From: Amphiduros pacificus
Taxonomy: Eukaryota; Annelida; Polychaeta; Phyllodocida; Hesionidae
Assembly (NCBI GenBank): GCA_949316495.1
Contig: OX439009.1
Location: 40,151,443 to 40,215,442, forward strand
DNA length: 64,000 bases
Direction of reading: 5' to 3'
The notes beneath the pieces were generated by a model. It saw only the letters and a list, made by a program, of their open reading frames with translations. It was not told where the DNA came from and made no database searches. The number at the start of each line of letters is the position of its first letter. Position 1 is the first letter of the stretch. A program made the position numbers and the translations under genes. Below are positions 50,601 through 60,362 of the stretch, one piece after another.

Positions 50601-52236
50601 TATCAAGATTATAAGGGTAACCAATCAATAGATGTCATTAGTTCATATATCAAGTTTAGAAGGGTAACCAATCAATAGATGTAATTAGTTCATATATCAA
50701 GATTAGAAGGGTAACCAATCAATAGATGTCATTAGTTCATATATCAAGATTAGAAGGGTAACCAATCAATAGATGTCATTAGTTCATATATCAAGTTTAG
50801 AAGGGTAACCAATCAATAGATGTCATTAGTTCATATATCAAGATTAGAAGGGTAACCAATCAATAGATGTCATTAGTTCATATATCAAGATTATAAGGGT
50901 AACCAATCAATAGATGTCATTAGTTCATATATCAAGTTTAGAAGGGTAACCAATCAAGAGATGTCATTAGTTCATATATCAAGATTAGAAGGGTAACCAA
51001 TCAATAAATGTCATTAGTTCATATATCAATATTAGAAGGGTAACCAATCAATAGATGTCATTAGTTCATATATCAAGATTAGAAGGGTAACCAATCAATA
51101 GATGTCATTAGTTCATATATCAAGATTAGGAGGGTAACCAATCAATATATGTCATTAGTTCATATATCAATATTAGAAGGGTAACCAATCAATAGATGTC
51201 ATTAGTTCATATATCAAGATTATAAGGGTAACCAATCAATAGATGTCATTAGTTCATATATCAAGATTAGAAGGGTAACCAATCAATAGATGTCATTAGT
51301 TCATATATCAAGATTAGAAGGGTAACCAATCAATAGATGTCATTAGTTCATATATCAATATTAGAAGGGTAACCAATCAATAGATGCCATTAGTTCATAT
51401 ATCAATATTAGAAGGGTAACCAATCAATAAATGTCATTAGTTCATATATCAAGATTAGAAGGGTAACCAATCAGTAAATGTCATTAGTTCATATATCAAG
51501 ATTAGAAGAGTAACCAATCAATAGATGTAATTAGTTCATATATCAAGATTAGAAGGTTAACCAATCAATAGATGTCATTAGTTCATATATCAATATTAGA
51601 AGGGTAACCAATCAATAGATGTCATTAGTTCATATATCAATATTAGAAGGGTAACCAATCAATAAATGTCATTAGTTCATATATCAAGATTAGAAGGGTA
51701 ACCAATCAATAGATGTCATTAGTTCATATATCAAGATTAGAAGGGCAACCAATCAATAGATGTAATTAGTTCATATATCAAGATTAGAAGGGTAACCAAT
51801 CAATAAATGTCATTAGTTCATATATCAAGATTAGGAGGGTAACCAATCAATAGATGTCATTAGTTCATATATCAATATTAGAAGGGTAACCAATCAATAG
51901 ATGTCATTAGTTCATATATCAATATTAGGAGGGTAACCAATCAATAGATGCCATTAGTTCATATATCAAGATTAGAAGGGTAACCAATCAATAGATGTCA
52001 TTAGTTCATATATCAAGATTAGAAGGGTAACCAATCAATAGATGTCATTAGTTCATATATTAAGTTTAGAAGGGTAACCAATCAATAGATGCCATTAGTT
52101 CATATATCAAGATTAGAAGGGTAACCAATCAATAGATGTCATTAGTTCATATATTAAGTTTAGAAGGGTAACCAATCAATAGATGTCATTAGTTCATATA
52201 TCAAGATTAGAAGGGTAACCAATCAATAGATGTCAG
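47659..52236. repeat. 47-bp minisatellite (about 97 copies, 4.6 kb)
   Basis: The unit contains GGGTAACCAATCAATAGATG and TCATTAGTTCATATATCAA. Variation concentrates at one place (GATTAGAAG, GATTAGGAG, GATTATAAG, TATTAGAAG, TTTAGAAG). Higher-order structure exists: a four-unit series of variants starting at 49661 recurs in the same order from 50507, 846 bp away, exactly 18 units. All reading frames are closed within a few units. Confidence 0.98.
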
Positions 52237-52689
52237 TACCGGAATAAACTCTACCTGGCCCACACAGCGATGAGGAGTGGGACTCTCACAGAATTTGACC
52301 AACATATGTTTCGCTATTTACATAAGAGTATTTCTAAGAATTGGTTGGTAGTTTTTTTAGGAACTGTCCGCATTTACCCAGAATCGCATTCATGGCAATA
52401 CACATAAATAGACGATAAAACAATCTTTAAAATGAACACTAAACACAGAAAGTTACGACTTGTTATTTACTTCAGTTGACACTGTTATTTAATGGCTTTA
52501 AAGAGGTTCTAATAATACACTATCAATATTTGGCTATATCGTAAAGAAAGTTATATTTCTGTTTAATGCGTAAAGTTTCATGTGTCTTATAGGTATTATT
52601 ATTTAAAGCATATCTTTGATTTTCAGCTTAATATCTCCCGTTTATTTGACATAGTCGACATATATAAACCTCAGAATGTTCCAACCAGA
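52237..52689. other. Unique sequence, no gene seen
   Basis: AT-rich sequence right of the 47-bp array. Nothing supportable was found. Confidence 0.5.
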
Positions 52690-52940
52690 TAATGGTGTCT
52701 TGATGACATTGTGTGGTCTCCCATGTTAAAGGTCCGAAGTTCGAATCCCGAATTGGACAGGCACCTTAGTCTTGTTGCATTGTCGAAAAAGATGGATTTC
52801 TCTTATTGAGTTGTTTCCCTTTTTAGCCAATGACTGGTTATGTGATAATGAAAATGTAGGATCCCAAGTCACTTTTCGAAAAGAGTAGGGCATTGAGTCT
52901 CGATGACAGGCTTCTAGCTGACCTGATATAACACTAAACA
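52690..52940 (+). mobile_element. tRNA-derived SINE-like copy 4
   Basis: The same family as 9231-9485. A box-A-like region lies near 52693-52710 and a box B-like AAGTTCGAATCCC at 52738-52749. The body contains TTATTGAGTTGTTTCCCTTT and GACTGGTTATGTGATAATG. The tail has CTTTTCGAAAAGAGTAGGGC and GACAGGCTTCTAGCTGACCT. Divergence from copy 1 is considerable (roughly a quarter to a third of sites by eye), so the family is old. Confidence 0.7.
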
Positions 52941-53136
52941 ACTCTGAAAAGTCATCAGTACAAACAAATAAACATACAATTGCATGGTTTTACCATTGTA
53001 TATACCCCTACAATAAATATGGTCATGGTGTCGCTTTAGTATTAGAGTATGAACATTTGTAATAGGACCATGATACAGGTTAAAAGCATTCTATATATGG
53101 TTACCGGTGCCTTATCAATGTATCTGAGACTAACAA

Positions 53137-53215
53137 GGCAAGTTAGTTTCATGGGTAACATTCTCCTTCTTTCAATCATGATGACCTTAGTTTGAATCCC
53201 ATTAAGATCTTTATC
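53137..53215 (+). mobile_element. Possible decayed tRNA-like SINE head
   Basis: GGCAAGTTAGTTTCATGG (box A-like) and TTAGTTTGAATCCCATT (box B-like, one change from consensus) are about 50 bp apart, the usual spacing. No recognisable body follows. Low confidence. Confidence 0.25.
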
Positions 53216-55458
53216 ATTTATTTGTGTATGTGATCATAATCATTTAGAAATGCAATGTCGCCTACACTGCAATATAACACACTTGGTTTTAATGCTGCTT
53301 GCCAGACAACAACTGTACTATTACAGCGCGGCCAGTCAATTAACCGCAGTATAGTTTGTCCTCAGTTCACGATTAGGCCTTGCTTATATCACTAAGGTGA
53401 AGAAATATAACTTTATGATTGTAACTTATGGGGAGTTTATGAGGACCTCTGTTCTAGAAGAATACAATGCTATCTGTGTAGTCGAAGCTAGCCAGGGAAG
53501 TTAGTGTACAATAACGCTAATATTGCCTCTGGGAAGGAAAATGAATTAATGAGTTAATAGGTTAATGGAGTACTTCTTCCCGTGTCTTAATATGTAATCT
53601 GTGTAAGATAATTGACACCTGACATCACTCTATTTCTGAGATCTAGTTCGAAATATTTTATAGAGAAAGAAAGGAAATGTTTCTTATTGTAAAAAGGTTG
53701 ATTTAATTAGTCCGATAAGAAGCGATGGTGCTGTCATCTGGTAGAATAATTTCAAGATTTCAGCAAATATCTGATTCCATATTGCATATATGTCTCACAT
53801 GCTGCATACATGATTTAACACACTCATCTATTAACACTCTCAAGCATTTTTTATATGTCTGTGTTATGGTTTAGTGTGTTTTAGAAAATGGAGTAATTGC
53901 AAAACAGTTTTCGCCGTAACAACACTTCTTTAATCGTTAACGTTACTTCGCATCGTATACATACAATTGTAAACAATAAATGATGATCCAAAATTCTGAA
54001 GTAATTAACAGTTACACGAATTGTGCATAAAAGACAAAACCTTATTAGACTTGGCTAGAAGCTTACTTGAATGATGCTTCTTGACTTGACTAAAAGCTCG
54101 CTTAAATGACATTTCTGCATCTGCCGAGAAACACACTTTATTAACCTTTGTCTTCATGGTTAGAAGCTCACTTTATTGGTCTTGCTTAACCTGCTTAGAA
54201 AAACATTTTAATGACGTTAATGATAAACAATTCATTCCAAAGGGTTAACATTCGTAAGAAGGCACTAAGATTACACCCACGTTGACAGACTTGTGAATAT
54301 GTTGAGCATCATGGAAAGTTGAGGATAAAAGAATAGGCAATACAAACATCAGCATATTGCTGCGGATACATTGACAGTCTCCCACAACTGTCTAAATCTC
54401 ACCCTTCCACTACAAGCTGTTACCGCATTGCAATCGCACTTTCCTATATAATTCAGCTTAAACATATTTATAATGATATGACATGTAAATATACCAGCGT
54501 CACCCAACAGTCACTCCACCATTATTTTATAATAGGCAGTTTAGTGTTTATATATTGTTGTATGTTGATGTTACCCTGATGGTAAATGCAACATGGTGCT
54601 TCCATAAGGGCACACGTGTCCGCCCTATCTACAAATCGTGGACAGTATCTCACCTAATTAATCCAATACAGCCTCGCAACCTGTTGCTGATCGACGAGAT
54701 CTGTACGAGACCGGGTCACGTGGTAGATGAGATTATCTAATCAGATTAATTCACCATTATCGTCTATCAAGCCCGTTACCATAATGAAGCGAAACTTGCG
54801 GCATTGACAAATGTGAAGTGGCCATTTTGGGGAGAGGGAACATTGCAGACAAAAGAACCATTTTAAATACTTTTTTATATAAACGTAATGTTTTTTTCCA
54901 AAGCTGGAGAAAGATAGGAATTAAGAGTATCCCACTTGAGCAAGGCTTAGCTATTTTAGAATATTCGGCCCATGTTGCAATATGAACAAGGGATGAAGAA
55001 GCAGTCTTATGTGCGATAATAATCTCTTCCCTCAGATTTTCCCTCGAATAAGTGTCCAAAATATGCATAGATCTTCGGTCGTAAAGTGTCCATCAAGGGG
55101 GAACGGATGATGGCATTAAAAACTGCCATTTACGAACAGATATATAAACCTATAACCTTATTCTCGCCCATCCCATAAGACTTAGTCCCTCTCTATGATA
55201 TTCTTGCTGTGGCTTAACATGATTCAAGCGTCCACAAGTATCAGGGATCCGCTGTTTGATCAGAATTATAAAGATAGGCCTCCAGATGGTGGAGACCCAT
55301 TTTCCTGCTGAGTTGCCGTAGAGTGTCATAATGTCGTAATAATGAGCTCGCGTCGGCTGCTTTATGACAACAAAACACACTCTGCTCTCACGACTTCCCG
55401 TGAGTTGCTCATGACTTCATATCCGGGCTCTCTGTATTCAGACCAGGGACTATATTTC
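53216..55458. other. Unique sequence, no gene seen before 55459
   Basis: AT-rich. A minus-strand 103-codon frame (54757-55068) and a + 61-codon frame (54555-54740) show no recognised domain. GC increases after about 55140, in line with a possible gene start at 55459. Confidence 0.4.
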
Positions 55459-55497
55459 ATGGCGGAGGCTACAAGCGTTCCTGACCAACGCACCTCG
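55459..55497 (+). CDS. Putative first coding exon (13 codons)
   Basis: Unnamed. An ATG in the context TTTCATGGCGG opens a short frame, MAEATSVPDQRTS, that ends in phase 0 at a good donor (TCG followed by GTGAGA at 55498). The ATGGCGGAGG string also fits a YY1-type element, which in animals often overlaps start codons. Local GC is higher than the surroundings. In frame it can be continued by the exon at 58136 (acceptor CTTCAG), or by an internal acceptor at 58970 of the membrane-helix exon. What is seen is only ATG, open codons and donor; such a combination is not rare by chance, so the call depends on the downstream match. No TATA box or transcript evidence is available. Confidence 0.3.
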
Positions 55498-57376
55498 GTG
55501 AGACCCACTTAGTGCGCAGCGGGGGACGCTGATGATTGCTTTGACCTCAAACCTTTATGCAGGTGACTTGGTCACGTGTTTATGAAATGGTGATAGGTGT
55601 TTTCTGTAAAGACTTTATTCTGTCAATCACTCTCAGAAGTCAAAGTTAGGCAAGGTCATGCAGAGTATATATCTCCGTCCTCAAGGTCATTAGAGCATGG
55701 TGTACGCAGTACAACTCAGATATTTATTCCTGAATTATGGACAAGGGCCAGGCGACCTGCCGTCCTCATCGTGACCTCTCACCTCTGGGACTCTCATGAC
55801 AATGCTCATTCTGCTATACAAGTTCCGGATATTTTGGTATATATTGCATCAAAGATTTAGATGGTATTGTATTTTTATATTCGCAAATTTTAAGTCCATT
55901 CAGACCTTTTCCATGTCTACCATCAGCACTTTAGATGTCATATTTGATTGACCTATCAGAACATTCAATGTCTCCTCTGACGTCATGCACACAACTGTTC
56001 AGCGTATTGGAGTCATGAAGCAATGCGAGAACGTAGAAATGTGATATTCTGACGGTAAACGTAGTCATTCTAGAACTACTTCAATATGTGCCAGATCCAA
56101 ATGACATAATTGCAATACTCTCTTTCCTTTATTGTTTAGTCGTCCAATATTTTTCAATAGCAGGCCTCCTCTGAAATATATTGCCAAATGCAACCTTTGT
56201 TGACTCCGTGCTGGCTTGCGTGTATATCTATAATTCTGAATATGATATAGTAAATAGATTCTCCACAGCCCACCTCAAGGGGTTGGTTTTTTCTCAAAAG
56301 ATAAATGGGCTGCAGTACAGATGACTGACCCTGTATACAGACGGACTCATATATCATACATTGGTGCCTGGTTTACACCACAACACTATTAGGGACACGT
56401 GAATAAGTCCATGCTATTAAACATGCTCTACTTTGATATAAGGTGGTTAAACTACTAATACTCTACTTGCTGCCATATACGTTTTAAGCAATATTTTACA
56501 AATTTAAACTAACTACATATAGATGTCCAGAAATGTTTGAATGAAAATGTCAGATTTACGTCTTTATCCTATCATACAAGCAGGCATTGTGCTGGCGGCC
56601 ACGTACCGTTTGAAACTTTGATGGACAAAAAACGACAATATCACACTTGATAATCTCCACAACTCTTATTGAATATTCTCTAATTATATCAGGATGTGCA
56701 TGTTTTGTTAGAAGTGCAATTAATTGCTCTTGATGTGCCTTTGGGTCACTTCCGGCTTATGGAGTCTGGTTATTTCAGTGTCGCGGTTCCTGCCTAATTG
56801 CGTCTGCAATCATAAAAGTCTGGATTAATATCTTGGCATTTTCTTCCATAACAACCCACAATGCGTCATTCCTTCACCCACAATGCATTGCGTTTCCTGT
56901 GACTTTATTGCCTCCAATTTAGGCGGGTCATCCGGCGGGTCTTGACCTGCCACAGTTGATTACCATCGCAGCCTTCCTGAATGCCTCTCCTATCATGCAA
57001 CTTATTATACTTGTAGAATTGTTGTCCATAACTTGTCTTGGGATCAATACAAGCAGCATGTTAGGAATTGTAATCGCCTGATCCGTCTATGCCAAGCTAA
57101 TAGTGTCTGCAAACTTCTCCGTGTTTCTGTTGAATATCTTGATAAAAAAACTCTTCTTTGTCATATGCGGGTGTTTTCAGTAATTACAAGAAAGTACCAT
57201 TTTGACTTGTGAGATGTTGACCTATTCTTTTCATATGTGCACTCTGAAAAAAAAAGAATATTAACTTCAAGAAGAATATTATATATCATGCTGGGGAAAA
57301 TCCTTACAAAAAGGGTAATCGGCCACTGTCTTCTAATTGAAAGTAGACAAAGATTGATTGATGAAACAAATAACAT
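55498..57376. other. Unique sequence, possible intron
   Basis: If the model from 55459 to 58136 is right, this is the first part of a 2.6-kb intron. It contains the STAF-like site at 56875. A few short frames (up to 87 codons at 55597-55860) are not coding-like. Confidence 0.35.
56875..56892 (+). promoter_or_regulatory. ZNF143/STAF-like site
   Basis: CACCCACAATGCATTGCG matches all 18 positions of the published STAF/ZNF143 consensus YWCCCRNMATSCMYYRCR as I recall it. About 22 bp upstream, AACCCACAATGCGTCA (56853-56868) matches 14 of 18. By a simple base count an exact match is expected about 0.01 times in 128 kb of both strands, so this one is more than noise. The site type marks promoters, including small RNA genes, in animals. 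Confidence 0.4.
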
Positions 57377-57996
57377 TACCAATCAGGGGCCATCTCGGCA
57401 TGTGATAAGTGTCATAAGTGAACCAATCAGGGATCATCTCGGCATGTGATAAGTGTTATAAGTTGGACCAATCAGGGATCATCTTGGCATGTGATAAGTG
57501 TTATAAGTTGGACCAAGCAGGGATCATCTTGGCATGTGATAAGTGTTATAAGTTGGACCAATCAGGGATCATCTCGGCATGTGATAAGTGTTATAAGTTG
57601 GACCAATCAGGGGTCATCTCGGCATGTGATAAGTGTTATAAGTTGGACCAATCAGGGATCATCTTGGCATGTGATAAGTGTTATAAGTTGGACCAATCAG
57701 GGATCATCTCGGCATGTGATAAGTGTTATAAGTTGGACCAATCAGGGATCATCTCGGCATGTGATAAGTGTTATAAGTTGAACCAATCAGGGATCATCTT
57801 GGCATGTGATAAGTGTTATAAGTTGAACCAATCAGGGATCATCTCGGCATGTGATAAGTGTTATAAGTTGGACCAATCAGGGATCATCTCGGCATGTGAT
57901 AAGTGTTATAAGTTGGACCAATCAGGGATCATCTCGACATGTGATAAGTGTTATAAGTTGGACCAATCAGGGGTTATCTTGGCATGTGCTGAGTGA
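57377..57996. repeat. 45-bp minisatellite (about 13.5 copies)
   Basis: The unit contains GGACCAATCAGGGATCATCT and CGGCATGTGATAAGTG. Since 45 is 15 codons, one frame stays open for 192 codons (repeating CDKCYKLDQSGII) and another for 111. Two frames being open at once, and no coding flank, argue against a protein. Confidence 0.97.
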
Positions 57997-58135
57997 GATC
58001 AGTGTGTTGGTGGATGAGTAATATTCTATAAATGAGAGAGTAGAGACCAGACACGTCTGAGGTGTGAACACCTAGACTCACAGGGAGGGGACATGCTTGT
58101 GGTGTGATCAACTTGATTCATTTATTACCCTTCAG

Positions 58136-58285
58136 TTGTATTCCACAGTGGGAGATCTCAGGAGACAGCCATCTTCCCCATCCGTCCGTGATTTATTGCC
58201 GATTATGGAGCGATACGCGTCTGACCTGATGATTGATCAGATCATAGAGGCACTGCCAAACACGATCAGCAGACAATCCCTCTGA
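58136..58285 (+). CDS. Putative terminal exon with an RII-binding-like helix
   Basis: After a polypyrimidine tract and CAG (58133-58135) the frame is open for 49 codons to a TGA at 58283. A second possible acceptor (TTCCACAG, ending 58148) is in the same frame. The product has a serine/arginine-rich stretch (DLRRQPSSPSVRD), then a likely amphipathic helix RYASDLMIDQIIEAL, and ends ISRQSL. The helix has the Y-A-x-x-L-x(4)-[IL]-x-x-A-L spacing of the PKA regulatory-subunit (RII) binding helix; from memory the small membrane AKAP has YAHRLSQDILCDAL. One hydrophobic position is Q instead of I, which would weaken binding. ATTAAA at about 58399 could serve as a polyadenylation signal. It joins in phase 0 to the exon at 55459. 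It could equally be the last exon of a larger gene, or not coding. Confidence 0.35.
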   Translation: MYSTVGDLRRQPSSPSVRDLLPIMERYASDLMIDQIIEALPNTISRQSL

Positions 58286-58954
58286 CGTCATTATATCTAG
58301 AGGTCCCTTTATATCGCCCACTAATTACTCTCTTAATCATAATTATCTTATATTTTAAAAGATACAAGGTTGGCCTCGTGACCAACTTACCCGAAGTGAT
58401 TAAATCCTGAAATCTTCGGCTTTGTGTCCCAGTTTCTTTGCAACGTGACTGAGCTCCGAAAATCCCTTGAATGAAACCCCAATATGAAGATATCATCTTT
58501 CTTTTCTGTACTCAGTTTCTATATATTTTTATAATTTATATTTTTGCAAGAAACGATTTATACAAAGTTATATTAACAGGAACATCCTGTTGAAGAATAT
58601 GAATGTTTTTCTGTCCGCATGACATCAGATTAACTCGAGGATAAACTTTTAGAATATCTTCCTCCCCTATCTCAATTCCTATTTCCTTTATTATTTCTTC
58701 TCTAATTTCCTTTCCTATTTCTTTTCTTATTTCCTTTATCTCCTCTTATAACTCCTTTACTATCTCCTTTCCCAATTTTCCTGTCTCCTATATATCTTAT
58801 TATGTGTCCCCCTTACCTTATTTACCCGATCATCTGATTTAACTGGGTCCATTTTACCACTTCTTGTGTCTCGCATCGTTCTCATTACCTCCACATATCT
58901 ATATAATCACTAATATGGTTCTCCTCTGATATGAGATATATTGTATGTTTGCAG
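58286..58954. other. Intergenic or intronic spacer
   Basis: A pyrimidine-rich stretch (58660-58770: repeated TTTCCTTT/TATTTC words) resembles a decayed CT-rich repeat. No exon is seen until the acceptor at 58954. Confidence 0.45.
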
Positions 58955-59073
58955 TGGTTCTCCGGTGAAGCGGTACCGGGCCGACCTGAGGAAGTGCTGT
59001 CTCTACGCCTGTATCATCATCCTCCTCCTCTGCCTTATCGGAGTCGGGGTCTTCCTCGCCGTCTACTTCACAC
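58955..59073 (+). CDS. Internal exon encoding a membrane-spanning segment
   Basis: This is the best coding signal in the window. A clean acceptor (TATGTTTGCAG, ending 58954) and donor (GTACGT at 59074) bound 119 bp. In the frame that begins one base in, the exon reads GSPVKRYRADLRKCCLYA and then the hydrophobic IIILLLCLIGVGVFLAVY, ending FT. 32 of 39 codons end in G or C, against an AT-rich background. Basic residues before the helix predict that side to be cytosolic, as in a type II signal-anchor protein or one pass of a larger membrane protein. The upstream splice phase is 2 and the downstream phase is 1. A second AG at 58970 would allow a phase-0 start at CGG TAC CGG. Neighbouring exons are not identified; the gene probably runs right, out of the window. 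The two other open frames over this stretch are shadows. Family unknown. Confidence 0.65.
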
Positions 59074-59859
59074 GTACGTATTGTCACATTACTCCTTCCT
59101 AATCGTTTATACGTCACCAAATAGATGTTTAGCCCCACTCCCAGTTAACCGCCTTGTGGATGTTAACCCCATCTTAGTTGAGATGAAACCACTTCCTTCA
59201 GTCACATGTTTGGTGGAGATAAGAGAGGCGATATTAACATATTTAATATTTTTCACAAATCCTCTCTCAGAGACACCCTTTTTATACTCTTTGTATATTT
59301 CTTGCTGACTTTAGTGGAAAATGATTCACCAAAATATATATATTCATTTTTGGTTTTTTGTTCCATATTTGTTCCATAAGCGCCATGATCAGTTTTGTTC
59401 TAATATAGTGCTATATACATCTTACCCGTGTAGTTTGTCAAACATTGAAGTAATTAGATGATTGCACTGGAACCTGCTTGTCGATACAAGCAAGATAAGC
59501 ATAGTTGCATGAGATTACGATCGAGCAATAATCTGGGAGTGTGGCTTCATAAAGTATTTTATTGAGGCCAATGAACATACAGGAAATACTGTGTTTATCT
59601 TTATTAAAACTTCTCCCTCTGCTCTGCTTGAAATACCAGGCTTTGGCAATTTTGGCGTATATTTAAAGAAATGTGTGCCACGTCCTTTTCACATTTCTTA
59701 ATATTTCATTTTTGTTTTCAAATGAACAAGCCAATCAGTGCAGCGGATATCATATATGAATTAGTTATTCCCATAAAATCAGCGTGGTCTACTCAAATGT
59801 CATAATTTTCATCAGTGTATACAAACATTTGTGTCCAAAATCGGTCTTCTGTGTTTGCT
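59074..59859. other. Probable intron, no exon seen
   Basis: Follows the donor at 59074. AT-rich, with no further exon-like block. Confidence 0.45.
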
Positions 59860-60362
59860 GGTGGCACAAGCCGGGGAGGGTCAGACATGGAGTGTGGTGG
59901 TACAAGCCGGGGAGGGTCAGACATGGAGTGTGGTGGCACAAGCTGGGGAGGGTCAGACATGGAGTGCGGTGGTACAAGCCGGGAAGGGTCAGACATGGAG
60001 TGTGGTGGCACAAGCCGGGGAGGGTCAGACATGGAGTGCGGTGGTACAAGCCGGGGAGGGTCAGACATGGAGTGTGGTGGTACAAGCCGGGGAGGGTCAG
60101 ACATGGAGTGTGGTGGCACAAGCCGGGGAGGGTCAGACATGGAGTGTGGTGGTACAAGCCGGGGAGGGTCAGACATGGAGTGTGGTGGCACAAGCCAGGG
60201 AGGAGTGTGGTGGTACAATCCGGGGAGGGTCAGACATGGAGTGTGGTGGTACAAGCCGGGGAGGGTCAGACATGGAGTGTGGTGGTACAAGCCAGGGAGG
60301 GTCAGACATGGAGTGTGGTGGTACAAGCCAGGGAGGGTCAGACGTGGAGTGTGGTGGTACAA
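59860..60362. repeat. 33-bp minisatellite (about 15 copies)
   Basis: The unit contains GTGGTACAAGCCGGGGAGGG and TCAGACATGGAGT; GGTAC alternates with GGCAC. One unit near 60193-60208 is shortened. Since 33 is 11 codons, five or more frames on both strands stay open (up to 220 codons). They are not genes. The G-rich strand (GGGGAGGG and GTGGTGG) may form G-quadruplexes. It probably lies inside an intron of the gene with the exon at 58955. Confidence 0.97.

Noticed and set aside
57418-57996. 192-codon frame with CDKCYKL repeats resembling a metal-binding CxxC protein
   Set aside because: Two frames of the same strand are open through the 45-bp array, and variants are not biased to silent positions by eye.
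58899-59308. 125-codon + frame and 79-codon minus frame over the membrane exon
   Set aside because: They are shadows of the exon at 58955-59073, whose third-position bias and hydrophobic helix identify the real frame.
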